A stretch of DNA of 64,000 nt from Labyrinthula sp. Ha (Eukaryota; Sar; Bigyra; Labyrinthulida; Labyrinthulaceae), in contig JAALGZ010000005.1 of the NCBI GenBank assembly GCA_015227615.1, positions 1,984,001 to 2,048,000 on the forward strand, in the 5' to 3' direction. Position numbers and translations under genes: made by a program. Under the pieces are notes generated by a model. It was not told the DNA's origin. It saw nothing but the letters and a program-made list of their open reading frames with translations, and did not search any database. Shown here piece after piece: positions 23,552 through 36,403 of the stretch. The stretch's first letter is position 1; each line of letters opens with the position of its first letter.

Positions 23552-25158
23552 ATGCTGTTACTATCACGGAGGACAAGGTGTTTTCCAAATGGCTCAAGAG
23601 TGTCACCTTCCAGATATTCTGCTTCAATTAGCGCCACTTATCAATTAAGAAAGAATCCAGAATACGATTCAAACTACCGGTTTCGAAGAAAATCGTTTCC
23701 TGTTGATGTTTCCCCTAGAATAGAGCTAAAAGAAGAACATGAAACAATAAAGCAACAGAATACAGAATTATTTGATAACATATGTTTATGGCAAAAACAC
23801 AGCGATGGAAGCTATATAAAATATTGTGTTTCCTCTGACTCTGGGTCAGTCTCCTTGGAAAAGCAGCTGAATCGGCAACGTACTTGATATCTTTTTCTTA
23901 TTCTTAGGATTCTCATTCACAGATATCTTCTTCACGATTTCTTCCTCCATTCTTCCAAAAGATTTTAAAACTACTGTGAAGCAAGGCTATTTGGAATATA
24001 CACTTTGGTCGATGGTCAGCGGCACCGCACGAACAGTAATAGGTAATGTTATTTTTTTCCTTACCTCTAGGGCTTCTATCAATTCAATCACTTTTATATT
24101 CAGCCGGAATTTCAGCATCAACAGCGCTTCCTTTATCCGCTGGCTTGAACTGGATCTTGAAAGATGGTCTAGGACAATTTGGCAGCATCCTATTTTCTTC
24201 CCTCGTAAACAAAAAATTTGATTCGCAACCCAAGCAATACAGATTTTTTTCTGCCTTAATACTAGATGTTTCCTATATGTTGGAAATGTGCATTCTGTTG
24301 CTTCCAAGCTCATCTCTTGTGTTTTTAACGTTTGCAGGGGCAGCAAACGTGGGGAAAAACATATCTTGGATATCAGCATCTGCCTCCAAAGCTGCAATAC
24401 ATAAGTCCTTCGCCTCTAATAACCTTGCAGACTTGACAGCTAAGGCTGGATCTCAGATGGTTCTTTCGGGGCTTCTAGGTACTGGAATCGGGGTTATACT
24501 GGCTCCTTTGCTCAACTGGGTTGGAGGTTGCGAGAACATTTACCTTGACTCACCTATGCTAGTGATGGCAGTGGCAACGGGGTTTGCAGGAGTGCACCTA
24601 TACACCATGAATAAATCTTTGCAATCAGTAACTTTGGATTTATTGAATCTTCAGAGCGTAGAGCAAGCTACAAGGGGAAGATTGAGTTTCGATGAAGGGG
24701 TGTCCATTGAAAACTTAAGATCACCAGCTGAGGTTGATATGGAACATCAAACATCAATGCCATCCAATAAGGTTATTTTCAATGGTTATGAAATAATAGT
24801 GAATCCTGATCTAAGGACGCTATCAAAGACCGAGAATTATATGTTAGTATCGCAGCTTCAAGAAAACACTTCAACCTATGGATTAATCTGCGATGATAAC
24901 AGAATCTCTATATTTTTGCAAGAGAAGATTGCAACTGAAGAAAAACTTGAAGCAATATTTGCGGCTTTAATCTATTCAAAACAATCGCGGAAACTATCTT
25001 CAAGAACTGAGATAATTCGATGTTCCAAATTGCTAGCACGAGAAAACTTCAACTTAATTCTACAGAAGTTTAAGAAAGCGGGATGGAATACGTCACAAAT
25101 ATTTTTAGAATCTTCTCAGGGGAACCTAAAGTTCGAGAAAGAAGCAAATTTTTATTAG
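23552..25158 (+). CDS. RUS (root UVB sensitive / DUF647) family membrane protein, three exons
   Basis: Exons 23552-23879, 23908-24042, 24071-25158, giving 516 residues. Both introns are exactly 28 nt (23880-23907, GTACTT...CTTAG; 24043-24070, GTAATG...CTCTAG). RUS proteins are integral membrane proteins; plants need RUS1/RUS2 for UV-B and vitamin B6-linked growth control, and the molecular activity is unclear. Core seen: LPKDFKTTVKQGYLEYTLW, SALPLSAGLNWILKDGLGQF with GSILFSS, RFFSALILDVSYMLEMCILL, and FASNNLADLTAKAGSQMVLS, all hallmarks of DUF647. The C-terminal half has the usual extra alpha/beta region. The N-terminal 35 residues are basic and Ser-rich (MLLLSRRTRCFPNGSRVSPS), like an organelle transit peptide, but the start is not certain. 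Convergent with the APC4-like gene, 69 bp apart. Confidence 0.82.
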
Positions 25159-25227
25159 TATAACCAGAAGATTTACTCTTACCATATATTTGCTGAAAGG
25201 ATACTGAAGATATTGCCCTCTATCTTC

Positions 25228-26697
25228 CTAGTTCTGATTGTTTCGGTTGAAAATGGTTGAGTTTCGCTTCTCATACTCGCGTATTTCCGCATTCCATAGA
25301 TCTTGCGCATGAGATATATACTGTAAACAATGCACACCACGCAATGCGGAGCTAATGGTATCAATTTTAGCAAAATCAACCTCATCAACGGGAAGTGTAG
25401 GTTTCGTATACAGCGTTTTGCATAAACTGGAGTGGAAGATCCACTTGTTCTGCGTCTCAGAATCCACTTCAGATCGAAAAATAGATTTTAAACTAGTATA
25501 ATCAATGTCGACCAGTGGCACTCTGCTGAACTCCTCTTCCATCTTTGAATATTCCTCTTCATCGCCTTTTTCTATAAGCTCCATCTCTTTCTTATCTCTG
25601 AGCAAATGATTCAAGAAATTTAAAAGAGCAAGATATTCTGTTTTTGCCTGAATTATCTCGAACTGAAAATGATAAAACCTTGTTGCTGCAAGTTTAAGTA
25701 GAACGCTCCACTGTTTGAGTCTAGTACTAACCTTAACATGATTAAGAATGAAAGAGCTGCTCTCTTGAATATCTGAAACGATATTTATTAACTCGTCCAA
25801 AATCCGCCGAAGACTGTTGAATACCAGTTCGTCAATATCCTTAAAGATGCGTTCAACTCCCTTAGCATAAGTGGCAAATGACTTTTCAACATTATTTTCT
25901 TCAAACCATTGTTCAATTACAAAACAGCCAAAACCCGCAGAGACTGCAATCATGAATGCTTCTCTGAAATATCCATATTTATTTCCTTCTACTTTTGTTT
26001 CTGAAATGAGTGGCCGAAAGCAAACCTCTGATGTTAATAGTAGACGTCTCCAGAGTTGACCCAGTTTGGTGAAGCTTTGAGAAAACTCGTTACATAAAAA
26101 TAAAATCCTACGGTTCTTTTCATCTAGTTCAACAATATTAGGAAGATCAATTGAAAGATTGTTTAAATTATAACTGTGTTTTTCTAAGACGGTCCCTTTA
26201 GAAACCTCCGCTAGAACAGTATTGTCAGGAACAAGAGTAACTTTCTTAAAACAAAAACTGGAGGGAAGCTCTTCCTTCTTAAAACAGAAAAACGATTCTG
26301 TTACAAAATATATTGCTGAACAATTTGCAAGTATCAAAATCTCGGTGTTTCCAATTTTCGTCACTTCAAGGACTAATAGAGGCATTTCGGGAACCGCCCC
26401 CAAGTTCAGACTAACTTTTCTTTCGTAAGATGTCTCCAGGTCTATTATACATAGTTCACCAACCGCTGATAACTGATAAAACCCTCCATCGCTGAACTTC
26501 CAACAAAAAACGTTATCAACTTCTTCTGTTTCCTTTGCGTATATTCTTTCCCAGTTGAGGGTACGATAGACGAAGATGTTATTTGGGACATATATAAGAA
26601 TCAAAGGAAGTTTTTTAGATAATGCAACATACTTTGCCCTTTTGCAGAGCTGCTGTATCTCTGTAGGCGCATCCTCTGTTGCTTCCCTCCAGGTCAT
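25228..26697 (-). CDS. ANAPC4: Probable anaphase-promoting complex subunit 4
   Basis: Single exon, 489 residues. APC4 is a scaffold of the APC/C ubiquitin ligase that drives mitotic exit. The N-terminal 80 residues read ALSKKLPLILIYVPNNIFVY then RTLNWERIYAKETEEV and VFCWKFSDGGFYQLSAVGEL. These match the APC4 WD40 opening, in which a P..DLIAL segment is followed by HRLNWQRVW. The middle has predicted beta blades. From about residue 250 it is helical (AGFGCFVIEQWFEENNVEKS), including KLAATRFYHFQFEIIQAKTE and YLALLNFLNHLL, which correspond to the APC4 long-helix domain that ends in an F.KWL-type segment. It is much shorter than human APC4 (about 800). Assignment rests on pattern memory, not on alignment. 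Confidence 0.55.
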   Translation of the reverse strand: MTWREATEDAPTEIQQLCKRAKYVALSKKLPLILIYVPNNIFVYRTLNWERIYAKETEEVDNVFCWKFSDGGFYQLSAVGELCIIDLETSYERKVSLNLGAVPEMPLLVLEVTKIGNTEILILANCSAIYFVTESFFCFKKEELPSSFCFKKVTLVPDNTVLAEVSKGTVLEKHSYNLNNLSIDLPNIVELDEKNRRILFLCNEFSQSFTKLGQLWRRLLLTSEVCFRPLISETKVEGNKYGYFREAFMIAVSAGFGCFVIEQWFEENNVEKSFATYAKGVERIFKDIDELVFNSLRRILDELINIVSDIQESSSFILNHVKVSTRLKQWSVLLKLAATRFYHFQFEIIQAKTEYLALLNFLNHLLRDKKEMELIEKGDEEEYSKMEEEFSRVPLVDIDYTSLKSIFRSEVDSETQNKWIFHSSLCKTLYTKPTLPVDEVDFAKIDTISSALRGVHCLQYISHAQDLWNAEIREYEKRNSTIFNRNNQN

Positions 26698-29600
26698 ATG
26701 AAGTCTTAACGGTTTTGGCTTCGTAGATATTATCTGCAGTAATGTAATATCTTGGTTCCATCTATATATGTTGCCATTTGCAACATCACAGTGTGTACTA
26801 CTTCTAATCTCACATCCTCGAAAATTAACTAGTAGAAGGAATGGTTATAGTCGTACTGTAAGTTTTAATTAATAAATTATGTACCCAGTTATGTGAAACC
26901 ACGCAAAAAATAAAACTTATTCTTTGCTAGTCATAATATTACATTTAGCATGAAGAATATCTGAAGCCCATTAGTTTCATATTTTTTGGTACTAAATCCT
27001 GTTTTCCGCAGAGCTTATTTTAATTTTTATTTATGATAATCTATATTTTTAGTATATATTTTGGTCGGTTCCCTTAATAAATTGAAGCTATTTAACGATG
27101 ACTCTGTAGTTCTGTTTAGCGTCGCTAACACAAAGAACCTAAACCAAATTACTTTCAACCGAGGAGCGACATTAATCATAGGATTTTTTATCTTTTCTAA
27201 AAGAGAATTCTATGTAATAAGTACTATTTAATCTATCTTAGAAGCGAGGCCACTCAACCTTCAAGAAACAGTCGCAATTGCCTATCTCGTTTTACGGATG
27301 CCGTTACAGAAAGTGCAGGGAGTAGATATAAAATTGCCACTTACCCAGATACAATACTTTTAGGAAAGAATGTGTAAAAAATTAATGGACCCCTTGGTTA
27401 TAATACATGAAAAGTTTCAGAGCTTCTTCTAGCAGTTTTCTATATCTCAAAAAACCAACAGTATGTATGACACTTGATTCTAAGTTGTTTGACATCGAAG
27501 ATTAGAAGGGAAAGACTATATGCTTCAAATTTATGTATAATTTCTATTAAAACTAGGTTTTTCGGTACTGTGATCAACTTTATTCAATACAACAGAATAA
27601 TTAATGACTTCAGAAAATCTAATAATCTGTTTTGGAAGGGAAATCTAACCAACAAGACATATTCTATCATTTCATTATCCCTTGTACGCTACATAAAATA
27701 AATTTCAAAATACATTCTTATATTGTTTTAGAAACCGCAATGGGACGGTTGGATTTCTTATTAGTATAAATATGTACAACTAGACCCTGTTGCGATCAAA
27801 AAACTGGATTCAAAGGCGAAAGGTGAACTAACATAATAAAGGTCTAGACCATGTATTGGAGTTGCTTTAATCATTTTTTACAAAAGAAAAGACAACATTA
27901 AATTTTTATAGATTTATGAATGTATTTTTGAGCAGGTTATTACCGTATAAAATCTATACATTACAGGTAGTTTTTTACGCTCTGTCTAGGAAATCTGTAG
28001 AAATGACATATATTAAAAGGTATACATATACCAACATTTTGTCATTTATATTGAATAGTTCTTGCGCAAGGCTCTGTATTGATGGAGATACTTAGTTTTT
28101 CTCTATAAAATCTTAAAGCTATCGAGGGGTAGTCGAACTAATCAGTAGAAATACAGTGGAGTACACATGAGTATGACGGAACATTAAACTTTATTCCGAA
28201 CTTTCTCTCATTTTAACAAAACTAGTTTGCACATCATGTAATAAAAACTGTTTCGGGAAGTTTTCTCTTAGAATTTTTAATGAAATTACTCTTTGTAAGA
28301 AGAATTGAGCTATTAGCTTTCATAACCCTTATTGTACCACAATCTGTCACTTAGGACTCTGAATGATAAAAAAAATGTCAGCTCTGATGCTGAATTAAGA
28401 CCAGTTTTAGAGTACTTCTTTCTTACATGAAATCATGGCGATAGAGTAGACTTATGCCAAAAAAAAATAGGTTAGAGGGATCCACAACTATTATGCCAAA
28501 TGGTTCGCATTTCGATACGAAAGAAATACCCTGCAAAAAGATATTATGGAAATAGAAATTCGTAATGTACAATATATTTGCTATATATCTATGCTTAAAA
28601 ATAACCTAGCAGAGAAGTTGGTATTTTTCTGATAGTATAGATGTTGGTAACTGAAAGCTAACTATGTTGGATATACAACTGTGTAGGTCGGGCTGGGGAA
28701 AGTTTATCAATATTTGGGCAAATAGTACATTTATATGTGTAAGCTACATCAAACAAATGCTCTTAAAAAAGTTTTAAAATTAAGAAATTGAGAGATAAGT
28801 GTATCTGGATAGAGTAATCAAATAAAACCGAAATTAATATAGTTGATAGAAGTGGTAGAAAATCTAGTTTATGAAATCCAACGAAAGTATGTCAAGCTAT
28901 TTTCCATAACGTCTTCTCACTTAAAATAATTGAATACCCAATATCCATAGTATTACGTGTAACAAAATACTATCGAGAATAGTACTTCAAAATATATGTA
29001 AGGAGTACAATAGCCCTATCTCAAAACAAAATAGTACATGTGACTCAGTACACAATGTAAAGAATAACTTAAAACCCTTACGGACCTGTTTAAAGTTGAC
29101 TTGACTAAGGAATGTCATCATATTTAAGTTCTTTTAGAACAAATTTGAAATAAGTTGTTCTGATATTTCTTACTTTTTTTTATGCTTCATAAAGAAACTG
29201 ATAGGATTTTGTTTTTGATGATGTTGTTCTTTTAGAATTTATCCGTAAACAGCAAGTTTCGATAATTTAGCGTGCAAATAAACCGGGATTAAATTACTAT
29301 ATGATTTTAAGCATTAAGTTATTACAGTTCAATCGAGTTGATGGCTTTGTTTAAATCCAGAATATAGTACGGTATATTCGGATTGGAGCATCACATATCT
29401 CAAATTACAGTAAAATATCAATGAATGTGTAATAAGAAATATTTTCCACAAGATACGTTTATTTGCCTTAAAGGCCAATAACTCTATATGTTGTGATAAA
29501 TGAAGCTCTATAAACATTTCAAGTAAAACAAGGCAGTTTATAAATATTCAACTTGTGTCTGTATTCTTATTTAATAATAAATGCTTCACTAGGGCACAGT

Positions 29601-30679
29601 AGATATAGATTTACTGAGAAAAAGAAGATACTTACACATGTATCCCCGGAAGACAAGCAGGAGCAGTAACAAATAACATTCCAGGTATTTATAAGCAAAG
29701 AAGTACAACAACATTGACAAGGTATATTTAGTTTAAGTAGGAATCATAATAATTAAACAACTCGAATAAAAGTACAAGGAACTCAGGGAAGAAAAGGTTG
29801 TGTATTTTTCGGGTATATATACCTTTGTTTAAGATCTTTGACCAAAGCATACAAAAGCAGTCTCACAATAACATATAATAACACTTTGTTTAGATAATCG
29901 TTATACTTCCTGGATTTAAAACAGATCCAGCTTTCGTGCATTGGTACAACACTGGTTCAAGGATTTAAAAAGCTTAGGTTAATAAAAAAAAATGGAAAAA
30001 TGGGCCTTAGACTCAATCACTTAGGTTCTTGGAAAAAAACAGATAAAGGCTCAAGGATATATTCGCTTAAGGCTTCGTTTTTTCAAAAATAATGACGTCT
30101 AAGTTTTTGAAATTTACCCTAGATTGATGCGATTGGATTTTGAGGAGCAATACTAAGATAGAGCTAAGATTCCAGGTTCAAAGTTCAAGGCTTAACTTCA
30201 AATTATATCTTGTCAAGTGTGAACATATAGATCAAAATCTAAAGTAAGAAAAATTGGAAAAAAATTAAAATAAAATTATATTGAATAAATATATTGTGTT
30301 CATAGGTACTTAGAAAACCAATTTATATATCATAGACACATTCTTGGAGATTAAATATTTAATTAAAATTTAACCAAAGGTTATTTCGTTTCACCCAAAG
30401 GTTTGTATGAACTGGTTTCGCAAGTAACCCTCAAGTTATCTTTCATCATTTACGTTTTCTGCCGTTCTTATTAAGATTTTTAATATATTCGAAAATCTTT
30501 CTGAATATTGATAACAACATAAAACATTTTTAACACGATAATCCCGGATATACTCTCTATTAATGAAGACAACTTATGCTTTGAGCGCAAATTCCCCTTC
30601 CAAATTAATATTAAACCTACCCATATTTGAGGGTGTACTATACTCAATGGTTACTCCCAACAAACCACCTGTCAATGAG

Positions 30680-31420
30680 TATTTCCTTCTTAGAATTCTC
30701 AATGTTGTATGTTTCACATACTCTACTGAAATTACGAGGTACTACATTATTTTTTGTGCAATAGTGAAAACAAGAATCAAGCAAAAGATTCCTGTTGCTT
30801 TGCTGAATATGAAACATATTCTATTTCTCAAGTGTGTGATTCGGTCCGGAATTCCACATCTTTAAGAACCTAACTGCTTTCTAGGTTAATATTCGTGCAT
30901 AAACTTAAGAACTACCTTTATCTGGTTTTTTGGCTCTTCTTAAATAATTTCAGTATCTTATTTTTATTTCCTTTGTGCATGGAGGCAGTAGATATTTATT
31001 AAAATCATTTTTTACTATAAGAAACAACATGATACAACTTCCAAAAATACTAGCTTTAATTTTAGCTACTATTTGCTTTGATGGAAGCCTGAAAATAACC
31101 AGGTTGCTACGTTTCTCTATGGGAGAATGTTAAACAGTCATGCCTTTGCAAAAAGTCTTTGAACGTGGTATTATTTTCATTAATCGTGTTGAGACTGTTT
31201 GCGAAGCTTTTCAAGTAAGAACTCCACAATATTGATCATATCTACTACCGATTAAAAATCAAACAGATCAACTTATCCCAGTTGTAACATAATTACCTAT
31301 AGCCAACTATTTTGTGCATAATTTCACCTGGGAGTAACAGGCCAGAAAAATACTTGCTAATTCTCAATGCAGTATGTTACACGCCCCTACTGTTGCAGCT
31401 AGTGCAATACCACGGTTTCA
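30680..31420 (+). repeat. Diverged direct duplicate segments about 0.67 kb apart
   Basis: Around 30690-30745 and 31357-31420 the two strings share TTCTCAATG..GTATGTT.CA and then C.CTACTG, with similar spacing, at perhaps 65-70% identity by eye. This suggests an old repeat family or decayed terminal repeats. I did not align them formally. Confidence 0.35.
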
Positions 31421-33540
31421 TATCATCACCTCAGCTTTCGAAGTTCCAAGTGTTTTCCCATTTTTTCAAATTTTCTTTGTAGTTTTTGTTTCTTCATTGT
31501 ACACCAATAGTTGATTTTTCAGAGGAGGAAATTTACATCTAACGAAAATAAGATCAGTATTAGCTATCTCGTAAAACCATACATGGTATCGAACTGAAAA
31601 ATAATCTCCAAATATTTTTTTGATAGGTGGCAAGGAACTGGTATGAAGTTCTTACATATTTTTCAAGAGTATACCTATCCCAATAAGACTTGAAGTTGTC
31701 ATTTGTACATTGACATCCATAATTGCAGTGAAATGTTGTTTCAATACTCTTATCACCAAAGTTATTAGTACCGCCTATGTTTTAAAGTTTGAACAAAAAA
31801 TAGATCCTTAGAAAATTGAAGTACACAAAATTGTTGTGAATTGTCATATCCGCTTCGACGCTCTTGTTATTGAGACAACAAGATTTTTAATGAAATATAA
31901 CCTATTTTCCCATACTTTCTGTAGCCTTCTTTCATAGGTATAGAAAGTCTTAATTGCGTTCAATATAATCTTTATGGAATAAGTAGAAAGTTTACTCCAA
32001 TTTGCTTATGGTAACCTTAAAATTTATGCCAAACTCAATTACTTGATGATTCACAAACTTTGTTACATCTATTAAACTATAGAAGGTTAATATAATACTA
32101 TCCTTTACTAATTTCCGGAACAAAATTTCTGAGGTTTTGAAAGCACTTCTCTTCTATAAGAACTCCCAATTTGTAAGAAAAAAATCTTTTACCTGTGCTT
32201 TCACCGTTGGTTATTTGGTTAAGCTCTTTATGAATGTACTACCCTTGTGTATTGTTTTGGCTTGGCTTTCCACAAGTATTCTTCTTTTGAATCCTGCCCA
32301 TCTGTTCTACCAGGTCTCAGCTTATCACATCAAACGAAGTTCCTGACTCCAGAAAAAAAAACTATTTTCTTCAGAAGCTGCTCATCAAGCTTACATCAAC
32401 TTAAGAAAGACATAAATCCGCTGTAGTTTTGTCTGAATATATTAGTTAGGTTTCATAATGCTACTTCTGTTGAGCATATTGTATTCTCAGCGTATTTAAA
32501 AAATATCCCTAACTAGTTTGTATAGGATTAAACTAATTAGTGTATGCATCAAGGGGCACAGAACGACTAGAATGCCTCATTGCGGAAATAAGGATCCTCA
32601 AGCTCAAAGCTATTAAAATCTCATTCTGTATAGGATTCTAAGAAAATAATAAACCTATTTGTGCATGTTAGCTTCCACAACTTTACTCGAACCTTATATT
32701 GAAGAGATGTTGCAGCTGGTATAGATGATATATATTACTGGTAATCACTCGTGTTCGACTGTAGCTCACATGTTCAAGAAATTACAGTGTAATGGGACAC
32801 AAAAACCCCTAGAAGTATTTGGATTTATCATGGGTCCAACCTGTCAAATATTTAGAATAGCCTGCATAAGTATTATGTATGACATAATTTTGAATCAGAA
32901 GTACAGGGCAGAAATCAAAGTACTGAAAATTCAACAAAAAAAAAGCGAAATAATATAGTTAGATTAAGTTGGAAATCCATTAAGGCAATAGTGTTAATAG
33001 TTAGCATGTTAGATTAACTACCCATCACGATCAGTTTCTCAGTTAAGGATCCTAAATGAGCAGTTCACCCAAAGCTCGAAACAAGTAGCTCGGCTAAAAT
33101 TCTCTCATAAATCCTCAATGAGCTCCTCATTTTTCCCTTATTACTTACCCAAATTAGCTGGTAAACTCTATTACACTCACTCAGTCAAATGGAAATGGAT
33201 TTAGTACGGGTACGACACTCTCAACAAGGAGTGTTCTGCATTGACACAAACGCACGAATAAACTCTGCTGAACATGTTAAAATTCGTTCCAGTATATCGT
33301 CAGTATAATTTAAAAGTTATTGTAGAAAAACCTTTGCCTTCATTCTTCCGTGAAAATTAAGACAATCTATCAAATAGGTTTGTTGAGAAGGTACTGCTTC
33401 TCACAGATCTAATAATTAATTTTTCGAACTAATTTCTGTTCTCTGTAGATATACTTGGAGCACAAACCTTTCGCAAATATTTTTTTAGTGTCTCATGAAA
33501 CAGCAACACAATAAATCCTTAAAGATTTTCTAAAAGTAAA

Positions 33541-33828
33541 TTACAGTAAGGAGAAAAAACTTTCAAGCACAATTATAACACCTGCCAACTCCGAAATAAA
33601 TATAATGTGGTTGAAATGTAAACAATCCATAAGAAGTGAAACACGGGAACTCTTGCTGTTGTACGCAATAAACAATCCCTTGTTATCTAATGTTCTTCTA
33701 TCTTCTTCTAGCAACTCTTCAATGAAACGAGCACACTTCATTGCATCAACTGGCTTCAGCAGAAAATCCCTAACATTAAGAATAAAAGGTTCTAAGTATA
33801 CTGCACAGGTAACAACAAGGTTCTTTTC
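33541..33828 (-). CDS. Possible last exon of an unrecognised gene
   Basis: An open frame preceded by a good acceptor (TTGTTGTAG at 33829-33837) and ending in TAA at 33541. It reads KNLVVTCAVYLEPFILNVRD then KCARFIEELLEEDRRTLDNK and a C-terminal hydrophobic segment (HIIFISELAGVIIVLESFF). Codon flow is protein-like. Upstream, the same frame is open for a further 25 codons, then stops; a 51-nt intron from 33879 is one way to join them but longer than the usual size here. Position fits a gene lying just downstream of the 34.2-kb gene on the same strand. No family assigned. Confidence 0.3.
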   Translation of the reverse strand, partial: EKNLVVTCAVYLEPFILNVRDFLLKPVDAMKCARFIEELLEEDRRTLDNKGLFIAYNSKSSRVSLLMDCLHFNHIIFISELAGVIIVLESFFSLL

Positions 33829-34164
33829 CTACAACAAATTTGACAATAAAAGATTTCTTGTTCTCTTTTCTCTATGTACGTTTGCTCTTGTAAGACATTG
33901 CAATGTTGAAGTAATAGAACCTTAGTTCCTACTTGGCCTTAGTGCCAGGAAGAAAGATCATATATTGGGTTAGAATTCTCACACAACAATAGAAAATATA
34001 TAGATCAGAACGTAAATTTAGCAAATTTGGTTTCCTGGAAAAACCAAAAAATTACGAACTATGCGCAAACACTATAAATTGCTATAGACCAGAAGGAAAC
34101 ACCGATATATGATCTAAAGCTCACCACTTTTCTGTGCCAAAACTCGTCAACTATACGAATAGAT

Positions 34165-34869
34165 CTATTCCTCACTTTCTCCTTCCTCTTTAGGCAGAGT
34201 TTGGGTTGGTGGAATTGGTTTCTCAGGATCAAATTCTTTGGACAAAGCAATAGCTTTCCTAACTTCGCCAACAACTTCTTCATCCTTACCTTCTTTGTTC
34301 TCTAGATAGCTCATCAAACAATATATTGTTTCAAAAGAATATAGGTAAACCGCAAACTTCAACTTAGCTGAATCACTTGTTTTGAACTTTTCCGCAACTT
34401 CAAGTAGTTGTCTTCCTTTCTCTTTCGCATCAAAGCCTCTTACTACCAAAGTACCATATAAACTATTTAACTCAGCAGAACTAAAAAATAGGGACCGGTT
34501 CTGGTGCTTCGTAGCTAACAGCCGAACAGATTTGACAAGCTCTCGAATATCGGATTCTAGGTTAGTATAGGGATATTCGTCTTTGATAAGAGATATAAAT
34601 CCTTTCAAACATTCCTTTCCAAGGTTACTGGCTTCAAATGGGTTTTCCATAATCGATAACTTTTTACATTTTTTCTTAAGTGATTCTAGTTCTGCAACTT
34701 GCTCGCGCTGTTTCTCCTCCTTTTTCTTCGCCTCCCTTTCCGTCGCTGTTGCCTCCCATGCTTGTTTCATTAACTGTTCGACCATACGTTCATCAACTTT
34801 TTCCCCTTGCACTGGAGCATTTAAATCCACACCCATCTTCTTCAACAAATCATTGCTTTCCTTATTCAT
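34165..34869 (-). CDS. Unrecognised alpha-helical soluble protein
   Basis: Single exon; I take the ATG at 34869 (234 residues, MNKESNDLLKKMGVDLNAPV), since the upstream in-frame ATG at 34911 adds 14 residues of weak character next to a long A-run. The N-terminal region has a charged helix (REAKKKEEKQREQVAELESL). Residues about 75-205 look like an all-helical bundle: NPFEASNLGKECLKGFISLI, DIRELVKSVRLLATKHQNRS, FDAKEKGRQLLEVAEKFKTS and LYSFETIYCLMSYLEN. The tail is Pro/Glu-rich (PEKPIPPTQTLPKEEGESEE). I considered Vta1-like and Fes1-like folds but see no diagnostic motif. It lies 188 bp downstream of the next gene on the same strand. Confidence 0.65.
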   Translation of the reverse strand: MNKESNDLLKKMGVDLNAPVQGEKVDERMVEQLMKQAWEATATEREAKKKEEKQREQVAELESLKKKCKKLSIMENPFEASNLGKECLKGFISLIKDEYPYTNLESDIRELVKSVRLLATKHQNRSLFFSSAELNSLYGTLVVRGFDAKEKGRQLLEVAEKFKTSDSAKLKFAVYLYSFETIYCLMSYLENKEGKDEEVVGEVRKAIALSKEFDPEKPIPPTQTLPKEEGESEE

Positions 34870-35057
34870 TTTTAACCGATAAAAACTGCAGTCCCAGATA
34901 TGCAGCAGCAACTAGCCGTTTGTGCAAAAAAAAAATTAAAGGAAAAATTCAAAAGGAAAACCTTATATTTAAATAAGAATTTATTAATATTATCAAGACA
35001 AATTTTTCTCTAAGAGACTTAATCTTTTCTCAACTCCGCGAGAAAAATGTTGGAAAG

Positions 35058-35690
35058 CTACTTTGTCCCTTTGTTGCTCATCTCATGGAACGAAAAGAAA
35101 TCCTTACCGTTCATTCTGAGAAAATATTGTACTGCAATGTGACCTTTTAAAATTGCACTATCAGGAACACCATCTTTTGGAACCACAGTAATTTTCACTC
35201 TGTCCGGCTTTTCTCTCGCCAAATCAACATCCTCAGGTTTCAGTTCAATTCCTTCGTTATAATGCTCATAAAGAATTTCATTCAAAGCCTCAACTCCTTC
35301 ATCCCACCACAATTGACAAGCCATGCTTAACCTGTCTCTTTCAAGTTTTCCAGGATTTACTTCTGTGTAGAAGTCAACAAGGTATTTTTGCATTTGAAGT
35401 AACACTTTATCATTTGGGTCGTCGCTTGAAGGAGGGGCCATTGGGGGTGGTAGGACTTTACCCTTTAATGCAGCAGCTTCTTTAGGCTTAGCTCTAAAGC
35501 TCAATACACTAAGCGCTTGCCTTCCTGTACGCACAGGGTTAAATGTATCTTTTTTCAACTTGGGGAAACTTTTCATCATGTCTTTTCCAAACGAGCTGAA
35601 AATACTTTTTCTACCGTCAGTTTTATCAGTTTCGCTTTTTTTCTTCTTATTTGGATTAAAGGAAAGGAACCAAGTGCTCGATCTGCTCAT
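35058..35690 (-). CDS. Unrecognised protein with basic N-terminus and compact C-terminal helical domain
   Basis: Single exon, 210 residues. The N-terminal 90 residues are basic and low complexity (NPNKKKKSETDKTDGRKSIF) with two Phe-Gly/Phe-Pro clusters and a Pro-rich linker (GKVLPPPMAPPSSDDP). Residues about 93-160 form a helical domain: LQMQKYLVDFYTEVNPGKLE then RDRLSMACQLWWDEGVEALN and EILYEHYNEGIELKPEDVD. That shape, in which FY..NP.KL is followed by a W and an L..LYE.Y helix, recurs in uncharacterised protist proteins. The end has DRVKITVVPKDGVPDSAILK and FLRMNGKDFFSFHEM. No membrane segment or signal. No function can be assigned. Confidence 0.65.
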   Translation of the reverse strand: MSRSSTWFLSFNPNKKKKSETDKTDGRKSIFSSFGKDMMKSFPKLKKDTFNPVRTGRQALSVLSFRAKPKEAAALKGKVLPPPMAPPSSDDPNDKVLLQMQKYLVDFYTEVNPGKLERDRLSMACQLWWDEGVEALNEILYEHYNEGIELKPEDVDLAREKPDRVKITVVPKDGVPDSAILKGHIAVQYFLRMNGKDFFSFHEMSNKGTK

Positions 35691-36403
35691 TACCTACGTT
35701 GATAAATAGTTTCTTTGTTCGATGAAAGAGTTAATTAGTATGATCAGTTCCGTTTATTAAGGCTGTGTTTTGCGGGCATAGAGTCGTTCCCAAAAGATAG
35801 GACCAATTTTAAGTTTGCAAATGGTGCTGATATCGACGCGTTTTTGTTTCCGCTGCCTTTTCCGGGTCCTCAAAGAAATCGTTTTTTTCTTGAATACACA
35901 CTTGTAGAAGAAAACATGAAAGTAGTCATGGTTCAACATTTGTATCCCTAACTTGATTTTCTTCCAGGGTAAATTTGTCTAGTAGCTTTATGTCTAGGAT
36001 TTTATTGGATATATCCAGAGATATCTAGAAGTAGCTATGCAACTCTAGTACTAAGATCCCCTAAACTTAAAAAAAATATGAAAACTATGAACTTCACGGC
36101 TAAGATGTATGAGAAATCTCTGACTATATGTTAAAATGTGTCAACAGCGGATTAGGGGTAGCTTATTGTCATCCAACTGTTTTCATAGTATATATCACAC
36201 GTCTTTCAGCCCCCACTAAACCGGTAAACATCCGCCAAAGGAAACATACTCTTTTAGTTGGGAAAATCATAACATTGGGGAAATCTCCTAGTACTAACAA
36301 TAAACCTATTGACATAGCTAACTAGGATACCACCTTATCTCCTAAGCTATCCCTTCAATTGAACAGAGAAACTGTATTACCACCCCTGATCTTTACACAA
36401 CAC

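Larger units (their letters stand above)
26698..34164. other. 7.5-kb gene desert
   Basis: Dense stops in all frames, many A/T runs, no intact gene recognised. Longest frame is 100 codons (30563-30865, +) with no known motif. A minus-strand frame at 33541-33828 is listed separately. A diverged duplicate pair lies at about 30680-30745 and 31355-31420. Confidence 0.55.

Noticed and set aside
23344-23631. 95-codon plus-strand frame overlapping the RUS gene start
   Set aside because: It overlaps RUS exon 1 in another frame and shows no motif; probably a shadow.
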